Below are positions 7,600 to 13,741 of a DNA stretch of 14,817 bases, piece by piece; position 1 is the stretch's first letter, and each line of letters begins with the position of its first letter. The stretch is from contig JABSPN010000033.1 of assembly GCA_013214425.1 (NCBI GenBank), positions 1-14,817 on the forward strand, given 5' to 3'. A model generated the notes under the pieces. It saw only the letters and a program-made list of their open reading frames with translations, had not been told where the DNA came from and searched no databases. The DNA comes from Flavobacteriaceae bacterium (GTDB lineage: Bacteria; Bacteroidota; Bacteroidia; Flavobacteriales; Flavobacteriaceae). Made by a program: the position numbers and the translations under genes.

Positions 7600-7654
7600 T
7601 TAAAATTAGGTTGTAAAGTCCTATTCAATTCAAAAAGATATAAACTATTTATAG

Positions 7655-8461
7655 ATGCAGGAAAAAATCGTTTCAGAATTAAAAAAACTAGCTCAGATTA
7701 TTGCTAACATGGATGCCAATACCGATATCCAGGAGTTACAACAAAAGGCTAAAAGCTTGTACGAGAAGTTAACAGTGCTTCAGTATATTGCTAACAGTTT
7801 GGAGGAAATTTCTGTGGAACATTCAGATTTTGAAAAGCTAGTAGAAGAAGTGAAACCTGAGGAAACCTTAGAGGATATTTTAGCAGATGTTGCTGAGCCT
7901 GTTTTTGAAGTGAAAGAACCTGAGACAATTCCTGATCTGACTTCTGAACCTGTTTCAGAACACAATAACATTCCAGATCTGGAGGAAGAAGTTTTAGCAA
8001 CTCCTGAACCTGAAATTGAAGAAGAGCCAACAGCGCAGCATGTGGAATCTTTTGAGGAAGTATTCAAGGCAGTATTACCAGAACCTGAATTTGTAAAAAA
8101 TGACCCAGAAGAAGTCACACCAGAAATTCCTGAAACACCAAAAGCTGAAGCCCCAAAAGTAGCTGAAACGCGAAAAGTGCCTAAGGAAAAGGAAGTTGAG
8201 AAAAAAGCCAAATCCTTAAATGATCGTTTGAATACCACAATTGCTATCGGACTAAATGATAAAATAGGTTTTATTAATCATCTATTTGGAGGAAGCTCTG
8301 AAGATTTTAATCGTGTGATTTCTCAATTAAATACCTTGAGTTCTGAAGATGAGGCTAAAAGTTTTATCACTACCATGGTCAAGCCCGATTATGGAAATTG
8401 GCAAGGGAAGGAAGAATATGAAGAACGATTGATGGCGCTTATAGAGAAAAAATTTAGTTAA
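7655..8461 (+). CDS. Conserved flavobacterial protein with Glu/Pro-rich linker, function unknown
   Basis: A 268-residue cytosolic protein with three zones. Residues 1-60 are helical and probably coiled coil (KIVSELKKLAQIIANMD...LQQKAKSLYEKL). Residues 61-185 are very acidic and rich in Glu, Pro and Val (repeated P-E-P and E-V units), ending in a basic patch (KVPKEKEVEKKAK); this part looks disordered. Residues 187-268 form a compact helical domain (LNDRLNTTIAIGLNDKIGFINHLFGGS, then DFNRVISQLNTLSS, then FITTMVKPDYGNW). I recall proteins of this layout beside tdk and rsmI in other Flavobacteriaceae, annotated as hypothetical. No catalytic motif is visible; a scaffold or binding role is a guess. 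First gene of the plus-strand operon, divergent from tdk, with 13 bases before the next gene. Confidence 0.85.
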   Translation: MQEKIVSELKKLAQIIANMDANTDIQELQQKAKSLYEKLTVLQYIANSLEEISVEHSDFEKLVEEVKPEETLEDILADVAEPVFEVKEPETIPDLTSEPVSEHNNIPDLEEEVLATPEPEIEEEPTAQHVESFEEVFKAVLPEPEFVKNDPEEVTPEIPETPKAEAPKVAETRKVPKEKEVEKKAKSLNDRLNTTIAIGLNDKIGFINHLFGGSSEDFNRVISQLNTLSSEDEAKSFITTMVKPDYGNWQGKEEYEERLMALIEKKFS

Positions 8462-8474
8462 ACCCCCAACAAAT

Positions 8475-8828
8475 ATGAATGGTAAAATTTTACTGTACTG
8501 GCTTTCAACTTTAGGCTTGTGTTGTCTGATGCTCTTTTCTGCGCAGATGTATCTCTTTAATTTTGATGTGGCTGCTGGTTTTTTTGAACGATTTGGCTTC
8601 CCGGTTGAAATTATTATTCCTTTAGCGATAGCCAAACTATTAGCCATATTTGCAATTCTTTGGAATAAAGTAAAATGGTTAAAAGAATGGGCCTATGCAG
8701 GTTTGTTTTTTGATCTAGTACTAGCGACCTATGCACATGCAACGGCAAAAGAATTTGCAGTTTTTGCAGTCCCTGGATTGGTACTGTTGATTATTTCTTA
8801 TGCTTTAGGCAAAAAAGTAAGACCTTAA
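8475..8828 (+). CDS. DoxX-like small membrane protein
   Basis: A 117-residue protein with four hydrophobic segments (about residues 7-30, 42-62, 70-86 and 92-110), as in the DoxX-like group. It has the pattern FFERFGFPVEIIIPLAIAKLLAIFAILW, then LKEWAYAGLFFDLVLATYAHATA. Located in the inner membrane; no function is established for this subgroup. Its stop overlaps the next start by one base (TAATG), so the two genes are probably translationally coupled. Related in fold, but not closely, to the protein at 3670-4050. Confidence 0.8.
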   Translation: MNGKILLYWLSTLGLCCLMLFSAQMYLFNFDVAAGFFERFGFPVEIIIPLAIAKLLAIFAILWNKVKWLKEWAYAGLFFDLVLATYAHATAKEFAVFAVPGLVLLIISYALGKKVRP

Positions 8829-9655
8829 TGAAATATGCAATCTATGTTTTTATATTGTTCTCATTGCTTTGTTGTAGAACGAAGAAGATTGAGCAAGAAA
8901 AACCTAGATTAACATCTTTTACTTTTTCGGAATGTGAAGGAGAAACTCACCTTGAACGAATTCAGAATAGAATTTCTAAACATAAAATAATTGACAATAC
9001 GAGTTATTTTAGATTGCATAGAGTTAATAATTGTTGTGGTGCCTTTGATCCTGCTATAAAAGCAAACGGCGATACTATTTGGTTGTCTTTTGAACAAGGA
9101 GAAAAGGGTAAAGAATATACTATTGAGAAAACAATTAAAGTCAATGACTCTATTTCTGAAACAATTACGAAAAAAGTTTCAGAAACTATTATTTGTGAAT
9201 GTGATTGTCTATTCCAATTTGATTTTTCTCTAGAAAATTTTACTTCTAAGGATTATGAACTTTACGTGAATGGAAAAAGTTATAAGTACTCTCCACATAA
9301 ATATAACCTTAAGGAAATACAATACGATTTACTTAATGGAGACACTATAAACTTAACAGATAAATATGGCTTTAGACAAGGTTATCATGCTTACAGGAAT
9401 GATAAGAATCAAATTCGTACAGAAGGATTTTTTAAGGATGATATTTTTACAGGTGTAATGGTCAGGAAATTTGATTCTTTAGGAAAAATAATGGATGAGC
9501 GTTACTTCAAAAATGGGGATGCCTACTCTTGGAAGGTTTATGAAAGAGGTAAATTAAAAAAAGAGTGTTTGCTCGTAGATTATTTTGATGTTTCCGATAT
9601 TTGTAACGAATATGATGAAGATGGAAAGCTAATTTCAAAACAGATCAATGAGTAA
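8828..9655 (+). CDS. Cys-rich predicted lipoprotein with a C-terminal MORN/YwqK-like region
   Basis: A 275-residue protein of unknown function. Residues 1-16 are a lipoprotein signal: hydrophobic core YVFILFSLLCC with lipidation at C15 or C16. The middle domain (about 30-150) carries a C69-C70 pair (NNCCGAFDP) and a tight C-x-C-x-C cluster, C123/C125/C127 (ICECDCLFQFDF), which could bind a metal or form disulfides. Residues about 180-271 have the Y-x-x-x-G-x-hydrophobic rhythm of MORN or YwqK-like antitoxin repeats (GFFKDDIFTGVMVRKFDSLGK, EDGKLISKQ). The first base overlaps the preceding stop and the last 8 bases overlap the rsmI start. It therefore sits inside the operon although its product is exported, and its wording and base use look more like an accessory gene than its neighbours. 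No catalytic residues recognised. Confidence 0.8.
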   Translation: MKYAIYVFILFSLLCCRTKKIEQEKPRLTSFTFSECEGETHLERIQNRISKHKIIDNTSYFRLHRVNNCCGAFDPAIKANGDTIWLSFEQGEKGKEYTIEKTIKVNDSISETITKKVSETIICECDCLFQFDFSLENFTSKDYELYVNGKSYKYSPHKYNLKEIQYDLLNGDTINLTDKYGFRQGYHAYRNDKNQIRTEGFFKDDIFTGVMVRKFDSLGKIMDERYFKNGDAYSWKVYERGKLKKECLLVDYFDVSDICNEYDEDGKLISKQINE

Positions 9656-10319
9656 ACTATACCTGGTTCCAACACCTATTGGAAATTTAGAAGACATGAC
9701 TTTTAGAGCCATAACCGTGCTCAAGGAGGTTGATATGATTTTAGCTGAAGACACCCGAACTTCAGGAAAACTACTCAAACATTTTGAGATCAATACTCCC
9801 ATGCAAAGTCATCACATGCACAATGAACATAAAACCGTGGAAGGCATTGTCAATAAATTGAAAAGCGGACAAACATTTGCACTAATTTCTGATGCGGGGA
9901 CACCAGCTATTTCTGATCCTGGCTTTTTGTTGACACGAGCTTGTGTGGAAAATGAAATAGCAGTAGAATGTCTACCAGGAGCAACTGCTTTTGTGCCGGC
10001 TTTAGTGAATTCTGGATTACCAAATGATAAGTTTGTTTTTGAAGGATTCTTGCCTGTAAAGAAAGGTCGTCAAACCCGACTCTTACTATTGGCAGAGGAG
10101 ACCAGAACCATGATTTTTTATGAGTCTCCGCATAAATTAATCAAAACACTAACTCAGTTTCGTGAGTATTTTGGTGAAGATAGGAAAGTGTCGGTTTCCA
10201 GAGAGTTGAGCAAACTTTATGAAGAAACTACAAGAGGAACGGCAGCAGAAGTATTATCCTACTATCAGAATACACCACCAAAAGGAGAAATAGTGGTGAT
10301 TGTTGAAGGTAAGAAGTGA
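9648..10319 (+). CDS. rsmI: 16S rRNA (cytidine(1402)-2'-O)-methyltransferase RsmI
   Basis: A 223-residue SAM-dependent enzyme that 2'-O-methylates C1402 in the decoding centre of 16S rRNA. It belongs to the tetrapyrrole-methylase fold. Motifs in order: LVPTPIGNLEDMT (6-18), AEDTRTSGKLL (33-43), LISDAGTPAISDPG (79-92), CLPGATAF (108-115), FEGFLP (131-136), FYESPHK (157-163) and SRELSKLYEE (184-193). The enzyme lacks the C-terminal extension of longer homologues and ends soon after KGEIVVIVEG, as in Flavobacteriia. The ATG lies inside the end of the preceding gene (8-base overlap ATGAGTAA), and its TGA overlaps the GTG start of the following broken gene, so it belongs to a tightly packed operon. 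Confidence 0.96.
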   Translation: MSKLYLVPTPIGNLEDMTFRAITVLKEVDMILAEDTRTSGKLLKHFEINTPMQSHHMHNEHKTVEGIVNKLKSGQTFALISDAGTPAISDPGFLLTRACVENEIAVECLPGATAFVPALVNSGLPNDKFVFEGFLPVKKGRQTRLLLLAEETRTMIFYESPHKLIKTLTQFREYFGEDRKVSVSRELSKLYEETTRGTAAEVLSYYQNTPPKGEIVVIVEGKK

Positions 10320-10627
10320 AAAAACTACTTGAAGAAATAAAAAACTGCCGCGTTTGTGAAGATTTTTTGGACTTAGGTCCGAATCCTGTTGTTTCTGGGC
10401 ATAAAAATTCTAAGATTGTGATTATTGGTCAGGCGCCAGGAACACGTGCTCATGATACAGCTATTCCATGGAATGACAAGAGTGGAAAGCAATTGCGTAA
10501 GTGGTTGGATGTTGCTGACGAAGATTTTTATAGCCTAGAAATCGTTTTTTAGCTAACTAATACTCCCTGGGTTGAAACTGAAGTATTACCGCAATTAAAG
10601 AAGCAGGTTAAAAAGGTGCTAAGTTAG
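10316..10627 (+). pseudogene. Uracil-DNA glycosylase family remnant with internal deletion
   Basis: The GTG at 10316 overlaps the rsmI TGA. The frame gives 78 residues: a CxxC (C11, C14) typical of the iron-sulfur N-terminus of family 4-like glycosylases, VVSGHKNSKIVIIGQAPG (motif A, GQAPG at 38-42), then IPWNDKSGKQLRKWL. It then stops at TAG (10550-10552). After the stop, in the same frame, 10559-10624 reads NTPWVETEVLPQLKKQVKK, which resembles the extreme C-terminus of the same family. The middle, with the remaining cysteines and the H-P-S motif, is missing. Intact relatives have roughly 190-200 residues, so about 90 codons were probably lost, leaving a junction near 10540-10558. The remnant could not excise uracil. 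Family call is good; the deletion length is inferred from memory of relatives. Confidence 0.8.
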
Positions 10628-10803
10628 ATTTTTTCTTAACACAAAAACGGAACAAAAATTCAAGACTTACGATAAAAAGTTAAAAATATTTGGGCAACCC
10701 CAGTGATGGATAAAAATAATTCGCGATTCTCAGACAAATTTTCATCTAAAATCCAATGCTGCTAGCTTGATTTTTAAACTTTTTACAGATGGGTCAAAAC
10801 CGA
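10628..10803. other. Intergenic stretch without a recognised gene
   Basis: AT-rich sequence between the UDG remnant and the convergent gene ending at 10804. All frames are broken by stops. No clear terminator hairpin, repeat or gene remnant was recognised. It may contain further decayed sequence from the event that damaged the UDG gene. Confidence 0.5.
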
Positions 10804-11703
10804 TTAGTGTATAACCTCTAATTTATTTTCAATTAAAAAGGTTGTTATTTTTTCGAAACTATCGCAACTGTTAATAAAATTATAAAATAACATGTTTTCT
10901 TCTTCTATTGAATAGGGTTTTTTAGAGGATAAAAGGGACTTTATATACACCAAGTTTTCGCCACCTTTTTTTACCCAAAGAGAAACTAATTCTCCGTTTT
11001 CTAAAAAACTTTTGTTGTGATATAAGTGCTTACTATCCCAGGCAACTACATGTCCCAATTCTTTTTGCGGAATAACAATATCTAGTAGTTTATAATTTTC
11101 AGCTTCGTTTTTGATAATAAAAACGGATTTATCATGAATAGCTATTATGGGATAGTTAGGTTGGGGTAACTCTTTATATAGATATCTAGTTTTGAATGTG
11201 TAATTTTCTTTGGATTCATTTACTGAAAAACCTGTATACTCTTGATAATTCAAATATCTTGGGAATTCTTCTTCGTTTGTGATGACTAATTCATTAATTG
11301 AATTGAGGTTAAGTAATAGTTCTTCTTTTGTAGCCTCTTCCTGTTTGAGAAAATTGAAAACTTCTAATAAATACTCCCACTTTTGCTCATCGTATGTGAT
11401 GTTTAGTGAAGCAATTTCTAGACCTTTAATAAGCAACTCGAACTCTTTAGGCCCAAAATACAAGTTACATAATTCAAACATTAGCCCTTTTTTGTCTGAT
11501 AGTAAAGCTCCAACACCCATCCATCTGGTTCTTATTTCATGAGGCATTGATAATTGATCTTCATAACACCACCTTAAGATATAACAATTAGCATCTTCTT
11601 CGATTAGTTTAGGATCAACGGCAAATGTTCTGTCATATTCTGAATAAATATGATTCAGAAATGAATTGGCTCGTTGTATTATGATTTGAATGTCAGTATT
11701 CAT
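10804..11703 (-). CDS. Unrecognised 299-residue cytosolic protein
   Basis: I do not recognise this family. The frame extends to 11727, but I choose the ATG at 11703 (MNTDIQIIIQRANSFLNHIYSEYDR), because the extra codons run through the hairpin and T-run of a terminator. There is no signal peptide or membrane segment. The N-terminal half is mixed helix and strand (DANCYILRWCYED, GVGALLSDKKGLMFELC) and a helix-rich section follows (YLLEVFNFLKQEEATKEELLLNL). The C-terminal half looks beta-rich, with possible short repeats (YPIIAIHDKSVFIIKN, GHVVAWDSKHLYHNKSF, GELVSLWVKKGGENLVYIKS). It lacks obvious catalytic motifs. Its base composition is more AT-rich than the housekeeping genes, which suggests an accessory gene. 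A -7-like TATTTTTG (11715-11708) lies just before the start without a spaced -33 element. Convergent with the rsmI operon. Confidence 0.7.
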   Translation of the reverse strand: MNTDIQIIIQRANSFLNHIYSEYDRTFAVDPKLIEEDANCYILRWCYEDQLSMPHEIRTRWMGVGALLSDKKGLMFELCNLYFGPKEFELLIKGLEIASLNITYDEQKWEYLLEVFNFLKQEEATKEELLLNLNSINELVITNEEEFPRYLNYQEYTGFSVNESKENYTFKTRYLYKELPQPNYPIIAIHDKSVFIIKNEAENYKLLDIVIPQKELGHVVAWDSKHLYHNKSFLENGELVSLWVKKGGENLVYIKSLLSSKKPYSIEEENMLFYNFINSCDSFEKITTFLIENKLEVIH

Positions 11704-11708
11704 AAACC

Positions 11709-11741
11709 AAAAATAATAAAAGCCCACATAAAACGGGCTTT
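11709..11741 (-). terminator. Rho-independent terminator after the AhpD-like gene
   Basis: Read on the minus strand: AAAGCCC (11741-11735), a 9-base loop, GGGCTTT (11725-11719), then TATTATTTTT. It lies about 94 bases after the AhpD-like stop and directly in front of the 11703 start, so it should separate the two minus-strand genes. Confidence 0.75.
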
Positions 11742-11752
11742 ACTATTGTATT

Positions 11753-11798
11753 AGATTCTGAAACACCGTGCCTGAGGCAAACAGGGCTTCATAATGAC
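11753..11798. repeat. Possible degenerate copy of the GTCATTnTGA...AGAATCT repeat
   Basis: On the minus strand this reads GTCATTATGAAG at one end and GTGTTTCAGAATCT at the other, the termini typical of the dispersed flavobacterial palindrome also seen at 1234-1292. The middle is altered and contains the small palindrome TGCCTGAGGCA (11769-11779). Assignment rests on the two ends only. Confidence 0.45.
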
Positions 11799-11834
11799 GG
11801 TTTTTTCTAAAGTCTACTGTCTGTTGACTACAAC

Positions 11835-12425
11835 CTAGATATGTTTTCCTTTTTCCCAACCGTGTTTTCCAAGGTATTGCTCTCCAGATTCTACAGCACC
11901 ATCTTCGATAGAAGTTCCCATACTATCGTTCCAACGGTTTAAGTATCCGAAGAGAGAAATAACACCTAGCATTTCTACGATCTCTCCTTCATTCCAGTAC
12001 TTGTATAATTCTTCTTTAATTTTTTCATCTACCATATTTGGAACAAGTGTCGCGGCTAAAGAAAAATCTAAGGCTGCACGTTCAGCATCAGAAAAGGCAG
12101 GGTGGGTTTTATATTCCCAAATATTGTCTAATTGTTCTTGTTCTGCACCGTAGCGTTCTGCGGCACGAATAGCGTGAGCCTGACAGTATCTACATCCTGT
12201 CGCATTACTCGACACCCAGGCAATCATTCTTTTTAAAGTAGAAGTTACTCTACCTTCATTGGCCATTACTGCTTTGTTGAGGTTGATAAATGCTTTAGAA
12301 ATGGCGGGTCTGCGTTGCATGGTTAATATAGAGTTCGGACAAAACCCAAGGGTCTCGTTAAAGAATTCAGCCAATTCTTTTGTTTCTGTATCATGATCTG
12401 GTGATAATGGGCTAACTAAAGGCAT
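11835..12425 (-). CDS. AhpD-like carboxymuconolactone decarboxylase / peroxidase-related protein
   Basis: A 196-residue all-helical cytosolic protein. The AhpD signature is present: C78-R-Y-C81-Q-A-H84, preceded by LKRMIAWVSSNATG and followed by AIRAAERYG. In AhpD-type proteins this CxxC with the nearby His gives thiol-disulfide peroxidase activity. The C-terminal part (DAERAALDFSLAATLVPN, then YWNEGEIVEMLGVISLFGYLNRWND) fits the family branch annotated as peroxidase-related enzymes. It is longer than the minimal CMD domain and about the size expected for this branch. A promoter-like site lies upstream and a terminator downstream, so it is probably a single-gene transcript, divergent from the OsmC gene. 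The thiol chemistry is inferred from family; the physiological substrate is unknown. Confidence 0.9.
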   Translation of the reverse strand: MPLVSPLSPDHDTETKELAEFFNETLGFCPNSILTMQRRPAISKAFINLNKAVMANEGRVTSTLKRMIAWVSSNATGCRYCQAHAIRAAERYGAEQEQLDNIWEYKTHPAFSDAERAALDFSLAATLVPNMVDEKIKEELYKYWNEGEIVEMLGVISLFGYLNRWNDSMGTSIEDGAVESGEQYLGKHGWEKGKHI

Positions 12426-12453
12426 AATAGTTATTTTAAGTTTTAAATGTTTA

Positions 12454-12485
12454 CGAATGTAGAATTTATTGTGCTGAACTCAAAA
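12454..12485 (-). promoter_or_regulatory. Possible promoter for the AhpD-like gene
   Basis: On the minus strand TTTTG (12485-12481), a 19-base spacer, then TACATTCG (12461-12454), with one mismatch to TAnnTTTG. Transcription would begin near 12448, about 23 bases before the ATG at 12425. Confidence 0.4.
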
Positions 12486-12538
12486 TAACTGAATTAAGTT
12501 TTTATCTTTATTCTAGCCAAAAATAATAGCTTATTTAT

Positions 12539-12961
12539 ATGTCAAATATTGTAAAAACAGTGTGGAAAGGTGACATGACTTTTGAGTCAACAAACCCAGG
12601 AGGAATGATAGTCATGGATGCTTCAAAAGATATTGGAGGAAATGATAACGGATTAAGACCTAAAGCGATGATGTTAGCTTCTTTAGCAGGTTGTTCAGGA
12701 ATAGATATTGCGATGCTGGTGAAAAAAATGCGTGTAAAATTAGATACTTTCGACATCGATATAACCGGAGAATTAACAGAAGAACATCCAAGATATTATG
12801 ACAAAGTAGTTGTGGATTATAATTTCTACGGAAATGAGTTAGATCAGACTAAAATTAAGCGAATCGTTGACCTTTCTGTTGAAAAATATTGTGGTGTGAT
12901 GGAGATGTTCAGACGTTTTGCTAAGGTAACGGTGAATATTCATTATCATGAAAAAGAGTAA
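12539..12961 (+). CDS. OsmC family protein
   Basis: A 140-residue cytosolic protein of the OsmC/Ohr superfamily, whose characterised members reduce organic hydroperoxides with two cysteines. Here C52 lies in LASLAGCSGIDIAMLV at the start of the central helix and C118 in VEKYCGVMEMF, the two expected positions. The N-terminal strands (KTVWKGDMTFESTNPGG) and the segment LRPKAMMLASLAGC also match. The subgroup with KYCGVM is usually annotated only as OsmC family, so the substrate is not predicted. A TATCTTTA (12503-12510) upstream resembles a -7 element, but no properly spaced TTG was found. Its last 14 bases overlap the next gene. Divergent from an AhpD-like gene, which suggests a shared role in peroxide or thiol stress. 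Confidence 0.92.
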   Translation: MSNIVKTVWKGDMTFESTNPGGMIVMDASKDIGGNDNGLRPKAMMLASLAGCSGIDIAMLVKKMRVKLDTFDIDITGELTEEHPRYYDKVVVDYNFYGNELDQTKIKRIVDLSVEKYCGVMEMFRRFAKVTVNIHYHEKE

Positions 12962-13394
12962 ACTATCAGCTGATAACTTATGGTTTAAAAAATATTTTGT
13001 TTCAAGTTTTTATACCATTATCGGAATACTAGCAATAACCACTAAGCCTTTTGATTCACTCATAGTGATTATAATAGGAATAGTACTTTTGGTTATGGCG
13101 ATTTTTTATTTTTTACTGAAAGACCTATACTATAATCAAGAATTTGTGTTTTTTGGAAGTAATAAATATGAGTATTCTAATGTGACCAAGATTAATACTT
13201 TTGAATTTTCAAATACTGAAATCATATATTTCATAACCAGTGATGGAAAAAGACACTATACCATTTCTAAATCACTGGGTTGGTGGTCTATTTTAGGATT
13301 ATTATTTAAACGGAAAAGCAGTAAAATTCAAGAGATGGAGGATTTTTTTCTGTTATTAAAGGAAAAAGGAAGTATTACACCTAATCGTCGCTAA
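12948..13394 (+). CDS. Small two-helix membrane protein with a soluble C-terminal domain, function unknown
   Basis: A 148-residue protein that I do not recognise with certainty. Two hydrophobic helices lie at about residues 15-32 (KYFVSSFYTIIGILAITT) and 36-57 (DSLIVIIIGIVLLVMAIFYFLL). A beta-rich segment follows (QEFVFFGSNKYEYSNVTKINTFEF, then IIYFITSDGKRHYTIS), and then a C-terminal helix (KIQEMEDFFLLLKEKG). This resembles bacterial PH-like membrane proteins, where two helices precede a PH-like fold; that is an inference from layout. It overlaps the OsmC gene by 14 bases, so the two are probably coupled. The decayed VOC gene begins immediately after its stop codon. Confidence 0.75.
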   Translation: MKKSKLSADNLWFKKYFVSSFYTIIGILAITTKPFDSLIVIIIGIVLLVMAIFYFLLKDLYYNQEFVFFGSNKYEYSNVTKINTFEFSNTEIIYFITSDGKRHYTISKSLGWWSILGLLFKRKSSKIQEMEDFFLLLKEKGSITPNRR

Positions 13395-13740
13395 ATGTTA
13401 AATTTAATGGCCATTAAATCGGTTTTTCCTGATTTATTAGCGAAAGATTATGAATTCTTAAGAAAATAGCCTTTACTTGTCATAAACATGGTAATGGCCC
13501 GTATCATTGTGCTGCTGAATGGGAGGAGTTAGTTTTTTAAATTTAGCCTTGCCTTAAGGCATAACAGAAGCTGATACAACACTTAGACTGGGTTTTACTG
13601 TCAAGAATTTGGATAGGATATTAGTTGAATTAAACCCAGAACATTAGACGATTATGACAGTAGCTAATTAAACAGCTTTTGGTTATCAAGCAGTAGTTCA
13701 GGACAGAGAAGGTAGAAAGATAGAGTTAAAAGAGAATTAA
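13395..13740 (+). pseudogene. Decayed VOC (glyoxalase/bleomycin-resistance fold) gene
   Basis: Three frames must be joined to recover the protein. The ATG at 13395 gives 24 codons (MLNLMAIKSVFPDLL) to a TAG at 13467. From about 13464 a second frame gives IAFTCHKHGNGPYHCAAEWEELVF, then TAA (13538-13540), ATT, TAG (13544-13546) and PCLK; relatives read VFEIYP here. Near 13556-13560 the frame shifts again to GITEADTTLRLGFTVKNLDR, with a TAG at 13645 and a TAA at 13669, and it ends TAFGYQAVVQDREGRKIEL with a stop at 13738-13740. The ADTTLRLGFTV and VVQDREGRKIEL pieces are typical of VOC-fold proteins of about 115-125 residues, which matches the length here. At least four stops and two frame changes make real decay far more likely than sequencing error. 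It fills the gap between the membrane-protein gene and recJ. Confidence 0.8.
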
Positions 13741-13741
13741 A

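Noticed and set aside
7780..8238. A 152-codon open frame on the minus strand opposite the Glu/Pro-rich gene
   Set aside because: It is Ser/Thr/Gly-rich only because it mirrors Glu, Pro and Val codons of the plus-strand gene. It has no motifs, and the plus-strand frame has a conserved domain and operon context.
3670..8828. Two DoxX-like proteins (3670-4050 and 8475-8828) as parts of one redox system
   Set aside because: They are not closely similar, lie in separate operons on opposite strands and are common small membrane proteins. Nothing beyond the shared fold links them.
10660..10803. Possible transposase remnant (a GQP-like string near 10690 and FKLFTDGSKPIS near 10770-10805)
   Set aside because: The similarity to IS4-type N-termini is too short and vague, there are stops in the frame, and no inverted repeats were found around it.
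6777..13671. Possible reassignment of stop codons (TAA/TAG read as amino acids), suggested by stops inside alr and the VOC gene
   Set aside because: The VOC gene also has frame changes, the stops replace different residues (for example Glu and Tyr positions in VFEIYP), and all intact genes here use TAA, TAG or TGA as normal ends.
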